Positions 56,900-64,000 of a stretch of 64,000 bases of DNA are shown here, piece by piece. The notes beneath the pieces were generated by a model, which ran no database searches, was not told the origin of the DNA, and saw only the letters and a program-made list of their open reading frames with translations. Each line of letters starts with the position of its first letter. Position 1 is the stretch's first letter. The stretch comes from Porphyrobacter sp. GA68 (lineage in GTDB: Bacteria > Pseudomonadota > Alphaproteobacteria > Sphingomonadales > Sphingomonadaceae), in assembly GCF_022605525.1 (NCBI RefSeq), contig NZ_JAKQYJ010000001.1, forward strand, positions 1,225,501 through 1,289,500, in the 5' to 3' direction. The translations under genes and the position numbers were made by a program.

Positions 56900-58089
56900 C
56901 CCTGAGCCACTGCGGCAAAGCCGCGCTCCAGATCGGCGATCAGGTCTGCCGCGTCCTCAAGGCCGATCGACAGGCGCACCACCATCGGGTCGCCGGACCA
57001 TGGCATCAAGCTACGATGTTTCGCCGGATCGACGGGCAGTGCAAGGCTTTCGAAGCCGCCCCAGCTGTAGCCGATGCCGAACAGCTCGAGACTATCGATG
57101 AACCGGCACCGCGCCGCGTCATCCTCGCCTGCCAATGTGAAGGAAAACAGGCCGCAGCCACCTGTGAAATCGCGCTGCCACAGGCGATGCCCCGGCGAGC
57201 CGGGGAGCATCGGGCAGAGGACGCGGGCCACCTCTGGCCGTTGCTCCAGCCAGCGCGCGACAGCCAGCGCCGTAGCCGCGCTCCGCTCCAGTCTCAGGGC
57301 CATGGTCCGCAAACCACGCAGGGCAAGCGCGGCATCGTCGGGAGAGATAATCTGCCCCAGCTCCTGCGCGGTCATACGCAGGGCGCGATAGTGACTTTCG
57401 CCTGCGGTGGCGGCGCCCATCATCAGGTCTGAGTGGCCGCCGACATGCTTGGTGAGCGCCTGCACGCAGATGTCGCAGCCATGTTGCAGCGCGCGAAAGC
57501 CAAGCGAAGACGCCCAGGTATTGTCCAGCACGCTCGCCGCGCCCTTTTTGCGGGCGATCCGGGCAAGGGCCGGAATGTCGCACACCTCCATTGTCAGGCT
57601 GCCGGGACTTTCCAGGAGCACCGCTTTGGTGCGGTCGCAGAACGCCGCTTCGAAAGCGGGGAGATCGAGCGGGTCGAAGAACCGGGCTTCCACGCCAAAC
57701 CGGCGGAGAAGGCCATTGGCCATAGACCGCGTCGGGTCGTATGCATTGTCGGTTACCAGCAGCACATCGCCGGGTCGCAGCACCGCGAGCAGCGCACCAG
57801 CCAGCGCGGCGACCCCGCTTGGGTACAGCACGGTTCCCGCAGCGCCGGGTTCCAGCGCGGTGATGGCATCGCTCAGGGCCCACTGTGTCGGCGCACCGCG
57901 GCGGCCGTAAAAGAACTCGCCGTCGCGGTTATGGGCCAGCCGTTCACGCAGCGAAGCGCAGTCCGGGTAAAGATGCGTGCTGGTCCGCCAGACGGGCGGG
58001 TTGACCGCAGCGCCCGTCCACTCCTTGCGGCGCCCCGCGGTTACGACGCGAGTGCCAACGCCGGCGTCGCCGCCACGACCTGCCGCCAT
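56896..58089 (-). CDS. metC: Cystathionine beta-lyase (PLP, Cys/Met metabolism)
   Basis: 397 aa Cys/Met metabolism PLP enzyme. YPSGVAALAGALLA near 80-95 and the PLP lysine in ALTKHVGGHSD near 205. Predicted to cleave cystathionine to homocysteine; close relatives include gamma-synthases, so the exact reaction is moderately sure. ATG abuts the sseA stop with no spacer, pointing to an sseA-metC-mscS unit with shared sulfur metabolism. Confidence 0.85.
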   Translation of the reverse strand: MAAGRGGDAGVGTRVVTAGRRKEWTGAAVNPPVWRTSTHLYPDCASLRERLAHNRDGEFFYGRRGAPTQWALSDAITALEPGAAGTVLYPSGVAALAGALLAVLRPGDVLLVTDNAYDPTRSMANGLLRRFGVEARFFDPLDLPAFEAAFCDRTKAVLLESPGSLTMEVCDIPALARIARKKGAASVLDNTWASSLGFRALQHGCDICVQALTKHVGGHSDLMMGAATAGESHYRALRMTAQELGQIISPDDAALALRGLRTMALRLERSAATALAVARWLEQRPEVARVLCPMLPGSPGHRLWQRDFTGGCGLFSFTLAGEDDAARCRFIDSLELFGIGYSWGGFESLALPVDPAKHRSLMPWSGDPMVVRLSIGLEDAADLIADLERGFAAVAQG

Positions 58090-58929
58090 CTACGCCGCCC
58101 CGCTGGCCTTGGGGGTGGAAGGATCGTTGCCCCATTCAAGCCAGCTGCCATCGTACAGCGCAAGTTGCCGGGCGCCGGCCATCCGGGCGGCGAACAGCAG
58201 GACGCAGGCGGTGACGCCGCTGTTGCAGCTGGTGGTGATGGGCCGGTCAGCATCGACGCCCGCCGCTTGCAGTTCCGCGCGAACTGCATCGGGGGATCTG
58301 AACCTGCCGTCATCGTCCAGCATACGGGTGAAGGGCACATTGAACGCGCCGGGGATGTGTCCTGCCGATCCGCTGCCCTCTTCGCCGCGGAACCGTGCTT
58401 CGTCACGGGCATCGACCACCTGCTCCGCTCCGCTGTGAAGATTGGCGCGAACCTGATCCTTGTCCCGCAGGTTCACCCCTGTGCCGGAAAGGTCGCCTTC
58501 GCTCAGGCTCGAGCGCTCCCATTGCGGCGTGCCGCTGTCGAGCGGCAAGTCCGACGAGCGCCATGCGCGCAAACCACCGTCAAGGATGGCGACGTCCTGC
58601 CACCCGTACAGCTTGAAGATGAACCAGGCCCGCGCGCTGGAACGCAAGGCACTGTCGTCATACAGCACCACCCGATCTGCGGCAGAAACGCCCAGCAGTG
58701 CGAGCCGCTCTGCGAACTGCGCGCGTGTCGGGACGGCATTCGGTGCAGAGCCATTGGGGTCGTTCAAGGTCGGGAGATCCAGGAACCGCGCTCCCCGAAT
58801 GTGGGCCGCGGCGTATTCGGCGCGCGCATCGCGCCCCGTCGCGGGGAGATGAAGGCTGGAGTCAAGAACGATCAGCCGATCGTCGTCAAGGCGGTCGGAA
58901 AGCTCCTGCGCTGAAATCAACTCTCTCAT
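58090..58929 (-). CDS. sseA: 3-mercaptopyruvate/thiosulfate sulfurtransferase
   Basis: 279 aa with two rhodanese domains. The catalytic Cys sits in the second domain in TSCNSGVTAC near residue 235 (family CGSGVTA loop). First-domain VVLYDDSALRSSARAWFIF is typical. Releases sulfane sulfur from mercaptopyruvate or thiosulfate. Followed directly by metC. Confidence 0.9.
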   Translation of the reverse strand: MRELISAQELSDRLDDDRLIVLDSSLHLPATGRDARAEYAAAHIRGARFLDLPTLNDPNGSAPNAVPTRAQFAERLALLGVSAADRVVLYDDSALRSSARAWFIFKLYGWQDVAILDGGLRAWRSSDLPLDSGTPQWERSSLSEGDLSGTGVNLRDKDQVRANLHSGAEQVVDARDEARFRGEEGSGSAGHIPGAFNVPFTRMLDDDGRFRSPDAVRAELQAAGVDADRPITTSCNSGVTACVLLFAARMAGARQLALYDGSWLEWGNDPSTPKASGAA

Positions 58930-58957
58930 CGCAGCAGAACTAGCTGGCGTTGCGTCC

Positions 58958-60091
58958 CTAGTCGAGGGCGCGCTGGCTTACGGGCGCATAGCTGCGCGGC
59001 GGTTCGTCCAGGCGAAAAGGCTGAAGGCGTCCGGCCATGCCCTGCCCCGGCTGTCCCACCACAAATGTCCGCGCCAGCGGCGCCGCGCCGTCCACCGTGA
59101 CCACCAGTCGCAGCAGGGGAACGAACAGGCTGGCGGCTCCCTGCCGGATGGGAATGACATTGCTGAGCGGCAGGGTCAGAGTGCCCTCGACAGTCTGCGT
59201 CTGCGCCGGCGCAAGCCGGTCGACCCGGTGCAGGTGCGGCAGGGCGACGGCGGCCGAGGCGATCTGGCTTTCCAGCGGCTGCGAACCGTGCGCGGCGACG
59301 AGTTCCCCGGACACGACCACCCCGTTGAGCGCTTCGCGGGCGCGGCTGCGCAGCGTGATGCGGTAAGACAGCGTCGCGTTCATGAAGCTGCGGGTAAGTT
59401 TCACGGCGGCAAGTTCGATCCTGATCGGCTCGGGAGACGCGGACGGGCTTGCCACGTCCGTTCCTGGGGCGGAGCCGACGACCGGTCTTTCGATGGTCAG
59501 CGGGCGTGCGGCTGCCGCGCGGCGCCGCCACCAAAAGCCCGCTGCAAGCGCGGCGCCCACGGCCAGAAGACCGATTGCCCACACCGGCAGAAAAGGTTCA
59601 TCGGCCAGCGCAGCGTCCGGCTGGTCCTGCAACGCGGCGGATGAAGGTGACGCAGACGGGGCGGGTATAGCCGATACCGCCGCGCCCGCCGGCGGGATGG
59701 TTGCTTGAGCGGCAGACGCCGGCTCCTGCGGCATCGGTGCGACGGTTGGCTCTGCCGGAGGTGTAAGCGGCGTGGGTAGCGGTCTTTGGGGCGCACGGCC
59801 TTCAGGCGCCGGCCGCGCGAGCGGGGCCGCAGGTGTCGGCAGCACCGGCGCAGCCTCGGGCAGGGCAACGGGCGGGCTGGGTGCGGCAGACGGGGCGGCC
59901 GTCGACCGGGGTGCGATTACCCGCGGCGCCGCCGGAACCGGCCCGCTGTCGTCCACCGGCCCCTGAGCCCGGGGCGCCGGCGTCTCGCGGGCGGGAGGCG
60001 GCAGACTGAACTCGCTCAGCGGCGGTGACGCCTGCGCCAAGGCTGCGGACGGCAGGAAGCTGGTCAGAACAAGGACAATGAGGTGGCGCAT
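58958..60091 (-). CDS. Exported proline-rich single-pass membrane protein
   Basis: 377 aa. Signal peptide about 1-19 (ending ALA), then about 145 residues rich in Pro, Ala and Arg, a transmembrane helix (about 171-190) and a C-terminal beta-rich domain (about 215-370; IRIELAAVKLTRSF, LNGVVVSGELVA). No family recognised. The layout suggests a periplasmic low-complexity arm with a cytoplasmic domain. It ends 28 bp before sseA. Confidence 0.72.
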   Translation of the reverse strand: MRHLIVLVLTSFLPSAALAQASPPLSEFSLPPPARETPAPRAQGPVDDSGPVPAAPRVIAPRSTAAPSAAPSPPVALPEAAPVLPTPAAPLARPAPEGRAPQRPLPTPLTPPAEPTVAPMPQEPASAAQATIPPAGAAVSAIPAPSASPSSAALQDQPDAALADEPFLPVWAIGLLAVGAALAAGFWWRRRAAAARPLTIERPVVGSAPGTDVASPSASPEPIRIELAAVKLTRSFMNATLSYRITLRSRAREALNGVVVSGELVAAHGSQPLESQIASAAVALPHLHRVDRLAPAQTQTVEGTLTLPLSNVIPIRQGAASLFVPLLRLVVTVDGAAPLARTFVVGQPGQGMAGRLQPFRLDEPPRSYAPVSQRALD

Positions 60092-60167
60092 GGGATACGG
60101 TTCGATGGGGCGGGAATTACACGGTTAAGCCATGCGGCGGGTGAATAGGTGGTGAAGCCGGTTTGAC

Positions 60168-60181
60168 CAAGCGTTCGCTTG
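60168..60181. repeat. 14-bp perfect inverted repeat upstream of queF
   Basis: CAAGCG-TT-CGCTTG, overlapping TTGACC (60163-60168), a fair -35 element, 33 nt before the queF ATG. Possible operator. Confidence 0.4.
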
Positions 60182-60213
60182 CCCAGCTGCGCGGAAAGCG
60201 GCAGAGGCGCGGC

Positions 60214-60672
60214 ATGAGTGACACACCACAGCCGCGCTTCCTCGGTCAGACCAGCGCCTTGCCCGCTTCCCCTGAAGAAGCCCGGCTCGACTACGTGCCG
60301 AACCCGCGCGGCGATGCGCTTTATCTGGTGCGCTTCGCCGCGCCGGAGTTCACCTCGCTCTGCCCGGTGACCGCGCAGCCGGATTTCGCCCACCTCGTCA
60401 TCGACTACGCGCCCGCCAAGACAATCGTGGAGTCGAAGTCGCTCAAGCTGTTCCTCGGCTCGTTCCGCAATCACCAGGCGTTTCACGAGGATTGCACGGT
60501 CGGGATCGGCCAGCGGCTGTTCGCGGAGATGCAGCCCCGCTGGCTGAGGATTGGGGGATACTGGTATCCGCGCGGGGGCATTCCCATCGATGTGTTCTGG
60601 CAGAGCGGTCCGCCGCCGGATGGATTGTGGCTTCCCGACCAGGGTGTTGCGTCCTATCGTGGGCGCGGTTGA
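60214..60672 (+). CDS. queF: NADPH-dependent 7-cyano-7-deazaguanine reductase QueF
   Basis: Reduces preQ0 to preQ1 in queuosine synthesis. 152 aa, the short (type I) unimodular form. Catalytic Cys in [14 protein letters not shown] near 50-63 and the QueF motif [14 protein letters not shown] near 75-88. Start ATG 60214 (17 residues after an upstream in-frame ATG) matches the family length. Other queuosine genes are not in the window. Confidence 0.94.
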   Translation: MSDTPQPRFLGQTSALPASPEEARLDYVPNPRGDALYLVRFAAPEFTSLCPVTAQPDFAHLVIDYAPAKTIVESKSLKLFLGSFRNHQAFHEDCTVGIGQRLFAEMQPRWLRIGGYWYPRGGIPIDVFWQSGPPPDGLWLPDQGVASYRGRG

Positions 60673-60686
60673 CCGGAGACAGGACG

Positions 60687-61481
60687 ATGCGGGACAGGTT
60701 GCCGAAATACGCTTTGTGGCTGGCGCTCGCACTCCTCGGGTGGTTCTTCATCGCCGCGTTCTTCACGAAGTGGGGATTGATCGGCTGGCGGACCGGGTTT
60801 GGCTTCATGACCGTGACCGCCGGACCGATCCTGATCGCCATTGTCGCTCTGGTGGCGGTCGTCGCCCTGGTGCTGGCCCTGCGGCAGCGGCCGCGCGGTC
60901 CGTGGTGGAAAGCCGCGCTGGCGCTGGCCATACCACTGGTCCTGTTCGGCGGGCTGGCGGTGGCGCAGGCGCGCGGAGCGGCCGCGCCGCCGATCCACGA
61001 TGTTTCGACCGACGTGATCGACCCGCCGCAGTTCTCGGTCCGCACTATGGCGCTTCGGGAAAGCGTCGATGCCAATCCGCTGGTCGATTACGGGACGCCC
61101 CTTGGGCAGATGGACCCCTGGCGGGAACGGGTCTCCGGCGAGATGGCAATCAAGACCCATGCCGATCTCATGGCCGAACACTACAGCCGCCTGCGCCCGA
61201 TTGCGACCGGCCGGGTCAGTCAGGCACAGGCGCTGGATGCGGTGGTGGCGGCGATGGCCGACATCGGCCTGCAGGACATTCGCCGTGATCCGCAGGCCGG
61301 CACGGTGGAAGGCGTGGCGGAAACCTTCGCCTTCGGCTTTCGCGACGACGTGGTTGCGCGCGTGCGCGACGGACGCATTGACCTGCGTTCGGTCAGCCGT
61401 GTCGGCGTGTCCGACCTCGGCTACAACGCCGCTCGGCTGGAGCGGTTGTCCAGCGCGATCCGCCGGCGCCTGCCGGGCTGA
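60687..61481 (+). CDS. DUF1499 membrane protein
   Basis: 264 aa. Three N-terminal transmembrane helices (about 7-26, 36-60, 74-93) followed by a DUF1499 domain (about 105-264) with DVSTDVIDPPQF and a C-terminal RVGVSDLGYNAARL as in the family. Function unknown. ATG 60687 has GGAGACAGGACG upstream; it begins 14 nt after queF. Confidence 0.88.
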   Translation: MRDRLPKYALWLALALLGWFFIAAFFTKWGLIGWRTGFGFMTVTAGPILIAIVALVAVVALVLALRQRPRGPWWKAALALAIPLVLFGGLAVAQARGAAAPPIHDVSTDVIDPPQFSVRTMALRESVDANPLVDYGTPLGQMDPWRERVSGEMAIKTHADLMAEHYSRLRPIATGRVSQAQALDAVVAAMADIGLQDIRRDPQAGTVEGVAETFAFGFRDDVVARVRDGRIDLRSVSRVGVSDLGYNAARLERLSSAIRRRLPG

Positions 61482-61530
61482 AACGTGGCCCTTTGCCGGG
61501 GGCGCTGAAACGGAGATGTGAGGGAGACGG

Positions 61531-61603
<73 letters not shown>

Positions 61604-61623
61604 GCACCGGTGTGCCCCTTGCG

Positions 61624-62508
61624 TCAGAACGCGCCAAAGGTCCAGCCCTCTGTTCGGGCAATCGCCCTGGTCAGCCCTGCCGGATGCCAGAGCCAAGCAT
61701 CATCCGCCACGCTTCGCAGCCACGCTGCGGCCAGCAGAGCGTCAGTGCGGTGGTCATCCAGCGACCCGTTGCCAGTCACCGGCGGAGAGCCGATGCAGGC
61801 CAGCGCGTGATTCAGGTCCTGATGGCTGCGCATCTTGGCCCTTGCAGCGGGACGGCCGGCGGCCATCGCGGCGATGGCGGTGTAGATTTCCACGATCACC
61901 GGCCCTCGTGCGGGCACCGGATCAATCGGCCAGACGGGAATGCGTCCGGCCAGCCGATGCAGCACCCGCATTCCCGTGAGCGATGCCTTGCCGACCTGCG
62001 CCGCGCCGACAAGATTGAAGTTCGAGTACGGCTTGCATCCCATGCGCTCCTGCGCCCGCTCGGTGACGCGGAAGCGGCCGCGCCCGTGGGTTGCCCCGTC
62101 GCAGCGGAATTGCGCTCCCTCGCGTCCGCCGTGGCGGCGGAAATATGGTGCGAAATCGGCGTCGTCGACAAAGGAACTGGCCGCGAGGTGCGGATCGGCG
62201 GCGCATACTTCATCAACCAGCGCCCACAGCCCTTTAGCATCTGTCGGACCCGGCACGGCAGACGGAAAGTAGGCGCCGCAGTCGACAAAGGGCAGGCTGA
62301 TGCCAAGGTCCAGTCCGATCAGCGTGTCGCCTGCCAATTCGCCGCGCAAAAGGTGGAGGATGTCGCCTCTCGACCAGCCGCCCCTTGGCGCCTCTGCCAG
62401 CCTTGGCGGTCCGTCCGCCTCGCACACGGCCATGGCAATCCCGGGATGCCGCTCTCCCGCCGCGCCGGACCAGTCGATCGCGGCGAACCTTGTGAAACGC
62501 GGCTTCAC
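61624..62508 (-). CDS. DUF429-like protein (predicted RNase H-fold)
   Basis: 294 aa soluble protein. N-terminal FAAIDWSGA with Asp, and further conserved-looking acidic positions in IGLDLGISLPF and HRTDALLAAAW, resemble DUF429 proteins predicted to have an RNase H-like fold. ATG at 62508. It is 13 nt after the glycosyltransferase gene and 20 nt before tRNA-Thr. Biological role unknown. Confidence 0.7.
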   Translation of the reverse strand: MKPRFTRFAAIDWSGAAGERHPGIAMAVCEADGPPRLAEAPRGGWSRGDILHLLRGELAGDTLIGLDLGISLPFVDCGAYFPSAVPGPTDAKGLWALVDEVCAADPHLAASSFVDDADFAPYFRRHGGREGAQFRCDGATHGRGRFRVTERAQERMGCKPYSNFNLVGAAQVGKASLTGMRVLHRLAGRIPVWPIDPVPARGPVIVEIYTAIAAMAAGRPAARAKMRSHQDLNHALACIGSPPVTGNGSLDDHRTDALLAAAWLRSVADDAWLWHPAGLTRAIARTEGWTFGAF

Positions 62509-62521
62509 AGGTCGCTGGGCA

Positions 62522-63691
62522 TTACTTCACCGGCTGCGTGCATGGCGCACTCTTCACCAGGCTGGTATAGGTATCCAGCACGGCCTGATTGACCGCATCC
62601 CAGCTGTACTCGGCCGCGTGCGCCAGTCCGGCCGCTCCGTGGCTCCGCCGCAGATCCGCCCGGCGGCAGTACGGCTCCAGCGCGGCGGCAAAGGCAGCTG
62701 CATCGCCCGGCGGAACAAGGCGTCCGGTGACACCGTCGGTAACGAGGCTTGCGCTGCCGGTCGCGCCGGCCGCGACCACGGGCAGGGCGCATGCCATGGC
62801 TTCCAAGGTCACGTTGCCGAACGTTTCGGTCACCGATGGATTGAAGAAGATGTCCGCACTTGCCAGCGCGCGGCCAAGATCGCTGCCCACCTGAAAGCCT
62901 ACGAAAACGGCGCCGGGCACCGCCTGCTCGAACCACGCGCGCGCGGGACCATCGCCGATCACAAGCACGCGGTGCGCAACCTTGCGCCGGTTCAGTTCGG
63001 CAATGGTGGCGGCGAACACATCCAGCCCCTTCTCCATGACCAGCCGGCCGAGAAAGGCTATGACAACCTCGCTCTTGGCGATGCCAAGTTGTTCCCGCCA
63101 CTGGTCGCAGCGCCGGTCCGGACTGAACACCTCCCGATCCACCCCGCGGGTCCAGATCGACACGTGCCGATTCATCCCCTGGCTTCGCAGCGTCTCGACC
63201 ATGCTGGGCGAGGGGGCGACCAGGGCGTCGCAGCGATTATAGAACCGGCGCAGCCCCAGTTCGATGGCCGGTTCCAGCCACTCCATGTTGTAGTAGCGGG
63301 GGTAGGTTTCGAAGCGGGTGTGGACCGAGGCAAGCACCGGAACTGCTCGCTTTCTGGCCCAGCGCACCGCAGCATGAGCGGCGGGGTCAGGCGATGACAC
63401 GTGAACCACATCGGGCGCGAATGCCTCAAGGTCGGCCTTCGCCGATCCCCACAGGCCCAGAGGCATCCGGTATTCGCCGCGCCCCTTTACCGGCACCCGC
63501 ACGCTGGGCAGGTGGACGAGTTCGCCGGTTGGGGCGAAATCCGGGTTAGCCACGGTGGGCGCATAGATCCGCACCGCGACCCTGCGTTGCAGCAGAAAGC
63601 CGACGAGCCGGTTCAACGCCTGGTTCGCTCCGTCACGAGTGTAATTGTAGTTGCCGCTGAACAAGGCAATGCGAAGGTCGGCTGGTGTCAT
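62522..63691 (-). CDS. GT4 family glycosyltransferase
   Basis: 389 aa retaining glycosyltransferase of the GT-B fold. N-terminal GNYNYTRDGANQALNR substrate loop, and the GT4 donor motif ETFGNVTLEAMACALPVVA (Glu-x7-Glu type) near 290-310. Relatives are mannosyltransferases acting on lipids or phosphatidylinositol-type acceptors; the acceptor here is not known. ATG 63691 fits the family start; ATG 63706 adds five residues. Confidence 0.88.
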   Translation of the reverse strand: MTPADLRIALFSGNYNYTRDGANQALNRLVGFLLQRRVAVRIYAPTVANPDFAPTGELVHLPSVRVPVKGRGEYRMPLGLWGSAKADLEAFAPDVVHVSSPDPAAHAAVRWARKRAVPVLASVHTRFETYPRYYNMEWLEPAIELGLRRFYNRCDALVAPSPSMVETLRSQGMNRHVSIWTRGVDREVFSPDRRCDQWREQLGIAKSEVVIAFLGRLVMEKGLDVFAATIAELNRRKVAHRVLVIGDGPARAWFEQAVPGAVFVGFQVGSDLGRALASADIFFNPSVTETFGNVTLEAMACALPVVAAGATGSASLVTDGVTGRLVPPGDAAAFAAALEPYCRRADLRRSHGAAGLAHAAEYSWDAVNQAVLDTYTSLVKSAPCTQPVK

Positions 63692-63763
63692 ACCGGGTCG
63701 TGCCATAAGGGCAGAGCAAAGGCTTGGCGAGAGTATAACCCGCAGCCGCATCCCGCCCCGCCC

Positions 63764-63846
63764 TTGACTAAAGGCTTGGCGCCTTTACGCAGACGGCGGG
63801 CCACGCGGTCCCAACGCCGCGCGCGCTCTCTGCAAGGAGAGAATGG
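63764..63846 (+). promoter_or_regulatory. serC leader: promoter, palindrome and SD-sequestering hairpin
   Basis: TTGACT at 63764-63769 is followed by AAAGGC-TTGGC-GCCTTT, a 17-bp palindrome (63770-63786), then a weak -10 (TACGCA). Downstream, CTCTC (63826-63830) can pair with GAGAG (63837-63841), hiding the SD AGGAG. A CGGCG/CGCCG stem lies just before. A conserved serC leader RNA is described in alphaproteobacteria; this looks like a member, which is inferred. Confidence 0.55.
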
Positions 63847-64000
63847 ATGACACACACTCCGCCAATCCGCAAACCTGCGCGACCGTTCTTTTCCTCCGGC
63901 CCTTGTGCCAAGCCGCCCGGCTGGTCCCCGGACAAGCTGGACGTGGTGTCGCTCGGGCGCTCGCATCGCTCCGCGCTGGGCAAGGCGCGCCTCAGGCTGT
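63847..64000 (+). CDS. serC: Phosphoserine aminotransferase, partial (N-terminus)
   Basis: The first 51 codons only. N-terminal KPARPFFSSGPCAKPPGW is typical of alphaproteobacterial SerC, the PLP transaminase making phosphoserine in serine synthesis. SD AGGAGA lies 8 nt before ATG and can be folded into a hairpin. The rest, normally about 370-390 aa and often followed by serA, lies beyond the window. Confidence 0.9.
   Translation, partial: MTHTPPIRKPARPFFSSGPCAKPPGWSPDKLDVVSLGRSHRSALGKARLRL

Overview
The window is a GC-rich chromosomal segment from an alphaproteobacterium. It is most likely a member of the Sphingomonadales (Erythrobacteraceae or Sphingomonadaceae type). This is inferred from the gene neighbourhoods (ispH-thrB, argS-SPOR-nagZ-tatABC, glnB-glnA, type 2 argC, YbjN-proC-BAX inhibitor, serC beside a leader hairpin) and from the predicted protein sequences; no database search was possible. 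Almost everything is core metabolism or cell-envelope biology. I see no prophage, transposase, integron or CRISPR array.

Layout. 1-1747 (minus): thrB (cut by the window edge, apparently starting at CTG) and ispH. 1858-7708 (plus): a lipoprotein, argS, a SPOR protein, nagZ and tatABC. 7874-8537: a bidirectional terminator and two paralogous tiny secreted/membrane proteins with a CtrA-like site between them. 8631-12650: a secreted amidohydrolase divergent from ilvA, then the arginyltransferase bpt. 12699-18022 (minus): a DUF1996 protein, a phage-type lysozyme, a Ca/Na antiporter, a small membrane protein, glnA and glnB. 18166-29458: mixed housekeeping genes (argC, SH3 protein, M17 and S9 peptidases, map, ccmAB, pterin dehydratase, SDR, alkA, ferredoxin, GldG-like lipoprotein).

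29827-48660 is a complete dcw cluster: mraZ-rsmH-ftsL-ftsI-murE-murF-mraY-murD-ftsW-murG-murC-murB-ddl-ftsQ-ftsA-ftsZ. From mraZ to ftsA the genes abut or overlap by 1-14 nt with no intergenic space, so they are probably one translationally coupled operon. It makes the UDP-MurNAc-pentapeptide, lipid I and lipid II, and the divisome that uses them. The only sizeable gaps are the 368-bp region before mraZ, with arrays of GGGA boxes, and the 152-bp region before ftsZ, with several repeats.

48686-64000: a TPR/SPOR protein, YbjN, proC, a BAX-inhibitor family membrane protein behind a good promoter and leader hairpin, a lipoprotein, tRNA-Ala(CGC), obg, an NDUFA9-like oxidoreductase, mscS, metC, sseA, a proline-rich membrane protein, queF, a DUF1499 protein, tRNA-Thr(TGU), a DUF429 protein, a GT4 glycosyltransferase and the start of serC.

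I did not find an obvious new multi-gene system. The most interesting signals are small: putative regulatory RNA or operator structures (serC leader, BAX-inhibitor leader, GGGA array before mraZ, CtrA-like palindrome, ilvA divergent repeats), a hairpin that appears to correct the SD spacing of tatB, a CTG start for thrB, and the paralogous pair of tiny acidic-tailed proteins.
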